This document shows, piece after piece, positions 59,870-64,000 of a stretch of 64,000 bases of DNA (within the stretch, counting starts at the first letter, position 1; every line of letters starts with the position of its first letter). The notes beneath the pieces were generated by a model. That model did not search any database and was not told where the DNA came from. It saw nothing but the letters and a program-made list of their open reading frames with translations. The position numbers and the translations under genes were made by a program. Source of the DNA: Apiospora phragmitis (Eukaryota; Ascomycota; Sordariomycetes; Amphisphaeriales; Apiosporaceae); contig JAQQWL010000013.1 of assembly GCA_038363925.1 (NCBI GenBank), forward strand, positions 2,976,001 through 3,040,000. Reading direction: 5' to 3'.

Positions 59870-62061
59870 TTACTCAAACCAAGCGCCAGGTAAGTCAAGT
59901 GGGCGCTCCTCGACCAAGTCCCAAAACTCCCCTACAAACTGGTCGGTTGGTTCGTTGCATAGTATGGTCCAATCCTTGACGTTCGGGCCATAGGTGAATC
60001 CGTAGAGGCAAAGCTGGCAGCCAAATATTAGAGGACTCGTACCAAAAAATTTCAGGTCGGGCCTGGCTCGAAAATGAATATACGACTTCGAGTTAGTATT
60101 CCGTAGTAGATAGCGCTCCCTCTTTCCATACTGCTCAATATCCACACCAGCTTCTACCAGAATTGCGATCCACTCTTGAAGCCCCTCATTAGCCTTCCTA
60201 GGCAGTGTAAGATATAACTCAGATACCCAAGTCACCTGCGCAAGTATCACACGAGTGAGTGGCGTAATCCCGAATTCGGACCTTTCGAGCAAGTAGAAGT
60301 TTGGATGATACTCCGACCCTCAGTTCGAGTGGGTGCAGGTTGGTTGTCATGCGCACGACACTCTTCGCGTGTTGGCGCTGAATAATGCACCAAGCTCTTT
60401 GGCGACGAAATTGCTGCGGTGTTATGCGCTTTCCACGGTACAGATTTTGTGCGCCTAGATGAAGCAGCGAGACTCCATAGACGGTCCATACCTCGTTGCG
60501 TACCCTTTTTGGGTCGGCAGACCACTCTGGATCCAATAGAAAGCGGTAGATTTCAGATTGTGCGATGCCTGTCGCATATAGTTGGTCCACTCGAGATCTG
60601 AATGTTGTTTTCTCGTGATGAGGACATAGGATAGGCTGAATTTGTCGATAGAGTTTCCATGTCAGGACCTTGGGACAGTTGCACGTTAGTTCTGATGACT
60701 GGGGGTTCGCCTCCATCACATCGACTTTGGGAAGCAAGTAGCGCGTTATCCTATTGCATTCCTCGAGAGCATTTCTATAACGGAGGCCGACCATATGCAA
60801 TGGGGGGTACTGTTTTCACCGACGTCAGCAATGGTGACATTAGATGAGCCGTGGAGGCAGACTTACCGGCCGAATTCATCAGCTTGGGTCAATCCCCGCC
60901 CGACTCAACGAGGAACTTAGTGGTTTCGAACCGACCCCATGATAACGCGTACTAGAAACAGTAAACGAAAAAGTGGGTAATAAGGATAGCGTAGTTGCTG
61001 TCATTCTCTAGTAGATATTGTGAAGACACACGTGTAATAGAGTCATGCCATCTTCATCTCGATCGAAGGGGAGGCCTTGCGCTGATCGAACAGAGACAGG
61101 AGGCCAGCCATGTCTCCTTCCGCCGCCATCCAGAAGATTGGTTCGTTCTTAAGCCTTTCCGAGTAAACACGTAGATGCGCATCCCATGTGGATCTATACC
61201 TGGACATATGGAAAGAGAAGGAACTGGCGAAGCCGGTTAGCCACCATGGCGGCCTGAAATCCGCACCGTACTCGCCAGGGCCAATGTGAAGCGATAAGGT
61301 ACCGAACGAAGGCAAGGGCTTCCAGCCACTGGCGGCGCGCCGTTGGACGTGGTACGCGCTCCGCGAGCCTGCGGGGGGACACTTCTGCCCGCTCTCTTGC
61401 CCGCTGGGTACTCGTGTGGACGCCTTTACCTCGAAGGACAGAACCGTAGTAGTGCAACTATGCTGTATAGTCTGCTGCGCAGTCTGCTGTATAGTATGCT
61501 GTGCAGTATGCTGTATAGTATGCTGTGCAGTATGCTGTATTGTCTGTTGTATAGTTCGTTCTAGATTGAAAGTGACCCTGTCGGGCGTCGCTGCTAAGAG
61601 TGCTCTTCAAGGAGTTAATAGCCATGATATGCAACCGATACTATCGACTCACCCAGTGTAAACATCCCGTGCGAGACGCAGGACCTCTAATGAGTTCCTC
61701 AATTGCTCCTCCAGCCTTTTTAACTCGTTCCTCTTGAGGACCACTTTGGCTGCCGCCAACTTCCGTCGAAATCCCCGCCGCGAGGTGATTTGCGCCGACA
61801 GGCCCTCGGCGACATCGCCGAGCTTCGCCAGCGCTTTTGCGACAATAGGCCAGACTCCGGACCGCCGCGGCCGAACTGCCGCTCGAAATCCCAGACGGAG
61901 GGGTAGATCAGGTCGATGCGCTCGATCAGGTCCGAGATGACCTCGGGCACGTCCTGGACTTCGCCCCAGAGCTGCCTCAGCTTCCAGACGGCCACGCCCG
62001 CCGCCACGCCGAGCTGGGCCACGGCGATTCCGCTGGCGACGATGCCGAGAGGCTCGGCCAT
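59870..62061 (-). CDS. Fungal_N-domain / ankyrin-like NLR-type protein with coding minisatellite, several frame breaks
   Basis: ATG 62061 begins MAEPLGIVASGIAVAQLGVA and WGEVQDVPEVISDLIERIDL, the N-terminal domain common in fungal STAND/NLR and ankyrin proteins. A helical segment (RNELKRLEEQLRNSLEVLRLARDVYT) follows after a break near 61853. Intron 61594-61652 leads into a run of four-residue repeats (TIQH/TAQH), then WMAAEGDMAGLLSLFDQRKASP. After one missing C at 61068-61071 come FDRDEDGMTLLH and YALSWGRFETTKFLVESG, which look like ankyrin repeats. The remainder (TPLHMVGLRYRNALEECNRITRYLL) reads to the stop at 59870. No NACHT domain is visible. It may act in allorecognition or innate sensing, which is inferred from the domain family only. 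Confidence 0.65.
61459..61554 (-). repeat. 12-bp coding minisatellite, eight units
   Basis: Eight exact-length 12-bp units on the plus strand (TATGCTGTATAG / TATGCTGTGCAG variants) encode on the minus strand an eight-fold TIQH/TAQH/TIQQ/TAQQ repeat. Unit type tends to alternate, so the higher-order unit may be 24 bp. Confidence 0.9.
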
Positions 62062-62846
62062 CTTGGACCGGTTTCGCTTTTGGGTCAAAGAGAGAAAGCG
62101 GGAGTCCAAGTTGAGAGCCCTATGGAGGTACGGCAACTTCACAAGATGGGTGACACGAGTACGGAAAGTCGTCCGCTAAAAGAAACGACATGATTAAAGA
62201 ACGGAAGCACCATTTGGTCCACATTCTCGGAGGGGTGGGGCGGCCCGGTACTTAGGCAGCCAGTCACTGCCACCCACCGAGAATCGTCATGCATATGCCG
62301 TGTAACCCCAGGTTGGGTTGACGTGGCTGGGCACATCCTACTCGAAGAAGCAACAGATCTAGCTGCCACTCCAAGCTGCGAGGGATAATTATGTTTTGGT
62401 CAAGCTGCAAACCGATGTCGATCACATTGCGGCATCGTCTTTGAGCCATAGCCCCCAAAGGGGCGTACCAGCTTATAGTTCATCACAGCATTAAGCAAAC
62501 AAGATAAAATCGACGTTGTTGTGGAAGTGAAGCAGCCTGCGTGCGGGGCAGTGCCATCCTGCTTGGCATTCGGGGGATGCCTGAAGTGTGTTTGGGCACT
62601 GCCACCAAGTTGCCAACCAACACAAGCCCGCAGAAAAGGGGCTTGCTGGCCAATGACAGCACTATTAGCCCCGATGATTCAGCCCGCCTTAGTTCTAACT
62701 ACAATTTGAACATCTGCCACCGCCCGATAGCGCCGAGGTGCGAGTTACGATCTAGAAGCGATTTCGTATACCGAGTTGATGGAAGAACTGATGTAAACTC
62801 CGTGCATAGGCTTAATCAAGCCGTTCCATTTCCCCATGCTGCTATC
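62062..62846. other. Intergenic stretch, no gene seen
   Basis: Upstream region of the NLR-like gene and 3' flank of the DUF2945 gene. No assigned frame. Confidence 0.45.
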
Positions 62847-63175
62847 TCATGCCCCAACTTCGCGTGAGCTCTCATACTCCGGGGGCGACCTCTCCCGATG
62901 CTCCAGTGTCTCCGGATACCCTTCATGGTCGGTGAACAAGACCTGGCTCAAAAACATCAGTCAGGCGTCATCGCCCGCTGGAAGCCCAATGGCCGAATTG
63001 ATGGATACATAAGTTCCTTGGGATGGTTCTTGTCTCCCTGATTCTTTGCGTCGCTGCTTCCCGCGACGACTTTATCCACGTCGCCTTCGTGCTGGCCCCC
63101 TCGAACTTTCGTATACACGTGGTCGCCTTCCTGGATCAGCTCGCCGTGCTTGTCGTGTACTGTGGAACCGGACAT
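62847..63175 (-). CDS. DUF2945 / hypervirulence-associated TUDOR-domain small protein, damaged splice donor
   Basis: From ATG 63175: HDKHGELIQEGDHVYTKVRGG, GDVDKVVAGSSDAKNQ and KNHPK, then after an intron VLFTDHEGYPETLEHRE to the stop at 62847. This is the short TUDOR-like domain of the DUF2945 family, usually 70-110 aa, of unknown molecular role. The expected donor after HPK would be AAG|GTAACTT, but the sequence reads AAGGAACTT (63008-63019), lacking the T. The acceptor is CCAG just before 62942. So either the intron is no longer spliced here or a base is missing in the sequence. Confidence 0.72.
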
Positions 63176-64000
63176 TGCGATATAGTGATGTATTGTTGAG
63201 GCTTTCAGGATCGGTTTCATGCGCAAGCAGCATTTTTATTCATTTGTACGTCTTCGTGATGTCAGTGCTTGATCAGCACAATATTGGCACTTGACGTCAT
63301 TGATACCAACGGAGTAGTGCTAGCACATGCACCCTGATATCCACAAAGCACACCAACAAGACCATTTGGTACTCTCGCCGTTGCATACTGACGTTTACTT
63401 ACGCTTCCTAGAGAGTAGCTCCTCGAAGAATGCACTTGCAACTGCTGCGTAAACTGCGAACAGCTTGAGGGATCGAGTAACTAGCTTCGGTCGAGTAGAG
63501 TATCTTTTCTGTTGCGAGACAAAACAGAGCCACCACACATAAGCCACGGCTCTTTGCTTCAGTGATATTCCCGGTATTACTAACGTGACTGCAAGAGAGC
63601 AGCCAGGCAAAGGGTGAGCCGTGACGATGTCCACATCCCCGAGACTAGCTGCACAAGACGGTCAATTTGACCTCGGTGCTGGTCTACGAGACGTCGTAAA
63701 AGCGATATGTTACATTCTTAATCCATGGACACTCATCATTCCGATGGATATTCTTGACTTAGAACAAGATGTTGAGTCTGCTGAAGATAGCGAGGTCGAC
63801 CCGGTTCGTACCGGCCTTGGGAAGGGGTGGGAATAAGAGATTGTCTAGGGCGAGTACAAACAAGACGTGTATTCCATATCTGGCCCGGTACAAATATGAT
63901 GGACTGATGCAACATGATCGAGTCAACATGTAGCAGGCGTGGACAGATCTCTAGTCGAGCACGGTGACACAGGTGTTTTTGGATCACTTAATATGGTACT
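63176..64000. other. Window end, no gene assigned
   Basis: Open frames at 63395-63634 (minus, hydrophobic, AVYAAVASAFFEELL) and 63621-63836 (plus) have no recognised family. A gene may continue beyond the window. Confidence 0.35.

Noticed and set aside
61343..61661. Plus-strand Cys/Leu-rich frames over the 12-bp repeat
   Set aside because: Open only because the repeat length is a multiple of three; the minus strand fits the surrounding conserved protein.
1..64000. CRISPR array, bacterial operons or riboswitches
   Set aside because: The window is clearly eukaryotic (spliced fungal genes, RIP), and no regularly spaced direct repeats were seen.

Overview
The window comes from a filamentous ascomycete (Pezizomycotina, most likely Sordariomycetes). 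The signs are short GT-AG introns with CTAAC/CTGAC-like branch sites, GC-rich third codon positions in genes, HET-domain genes, Zn2Cys6 regulators, secreted AA9 and peroxygenase enzymes, and two blocks of AT-rich DNA with the C-to-T/G-to-A decay of repeat-induced point mutation (RIP).

Layout. (1) 1-8.77 kb: a RIP-decayed Ty1/copia reverse-transcriptase region. It is interrupted by a 129-bp solo LTR (142-270) and by a whole Ty3/gypsy element (596-8184). Both insertions have exact 5-bp target duplications, and the copia reading frame rejoins when they are removed. (2) 10.2-12.4 kb: external alternative NADH dehydrogenase. (3) 13.0-14.8 kb: F-box protein whose intron has a second, diverged copy at 18.1 kb, so it is an introner-like element candidate. 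(4) 17.4-19.3 kb: a repeat-containing hypothetical and a decayed cyclase-family gene. (5) 19.8-25.5 kb: three divergent or co-oriented oxygenases (FAD monooxygenase, 2OG-Fe(II) oxygenase, AsaB/GA4-desaturase-like). (6) 26.1-28.8 kb: HET protein. (7) 30.1-31.3 kb: secreted intradiol dioxygenase. (8) 31.9-34.1 kb: DUF3176 membrane protein. (9) 35.4-45.1 kb: heme-thiolate peroxygenase, SDR, Zn2Cys6 regulators (one fuller, two remnants), FAH-family and carboxylesterase fragments, and a phenol-hydroxylase-like FAD monooxygenase. This looks like a partly broken aromatic-catabolism neighbourhood. (10) 45.4-46.4 kb: AA9 LPMO. (11) 47.7-48.8 kb: second HET protein. (12) 52.3-56.3 kb: a three-level nest, with a TRIM retroelement inside a Fot1/pogo-like transposon inside a second pogo-like transposon. 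All three ends and target duplications are readable. (13) 58.1-63.2 kb: purple acid phosphatase, a Fungal_N/ankyrin NLR-like protein with a coding minisatellite, and a small DUF2945 protein.

Many genes are interrupted by single-base indels, often in G/C homopolymers, while four genes are fully intact. Either the assembly has residual indel errors or many genes here are decaying. I give gene extents across these breaks and mark each one.
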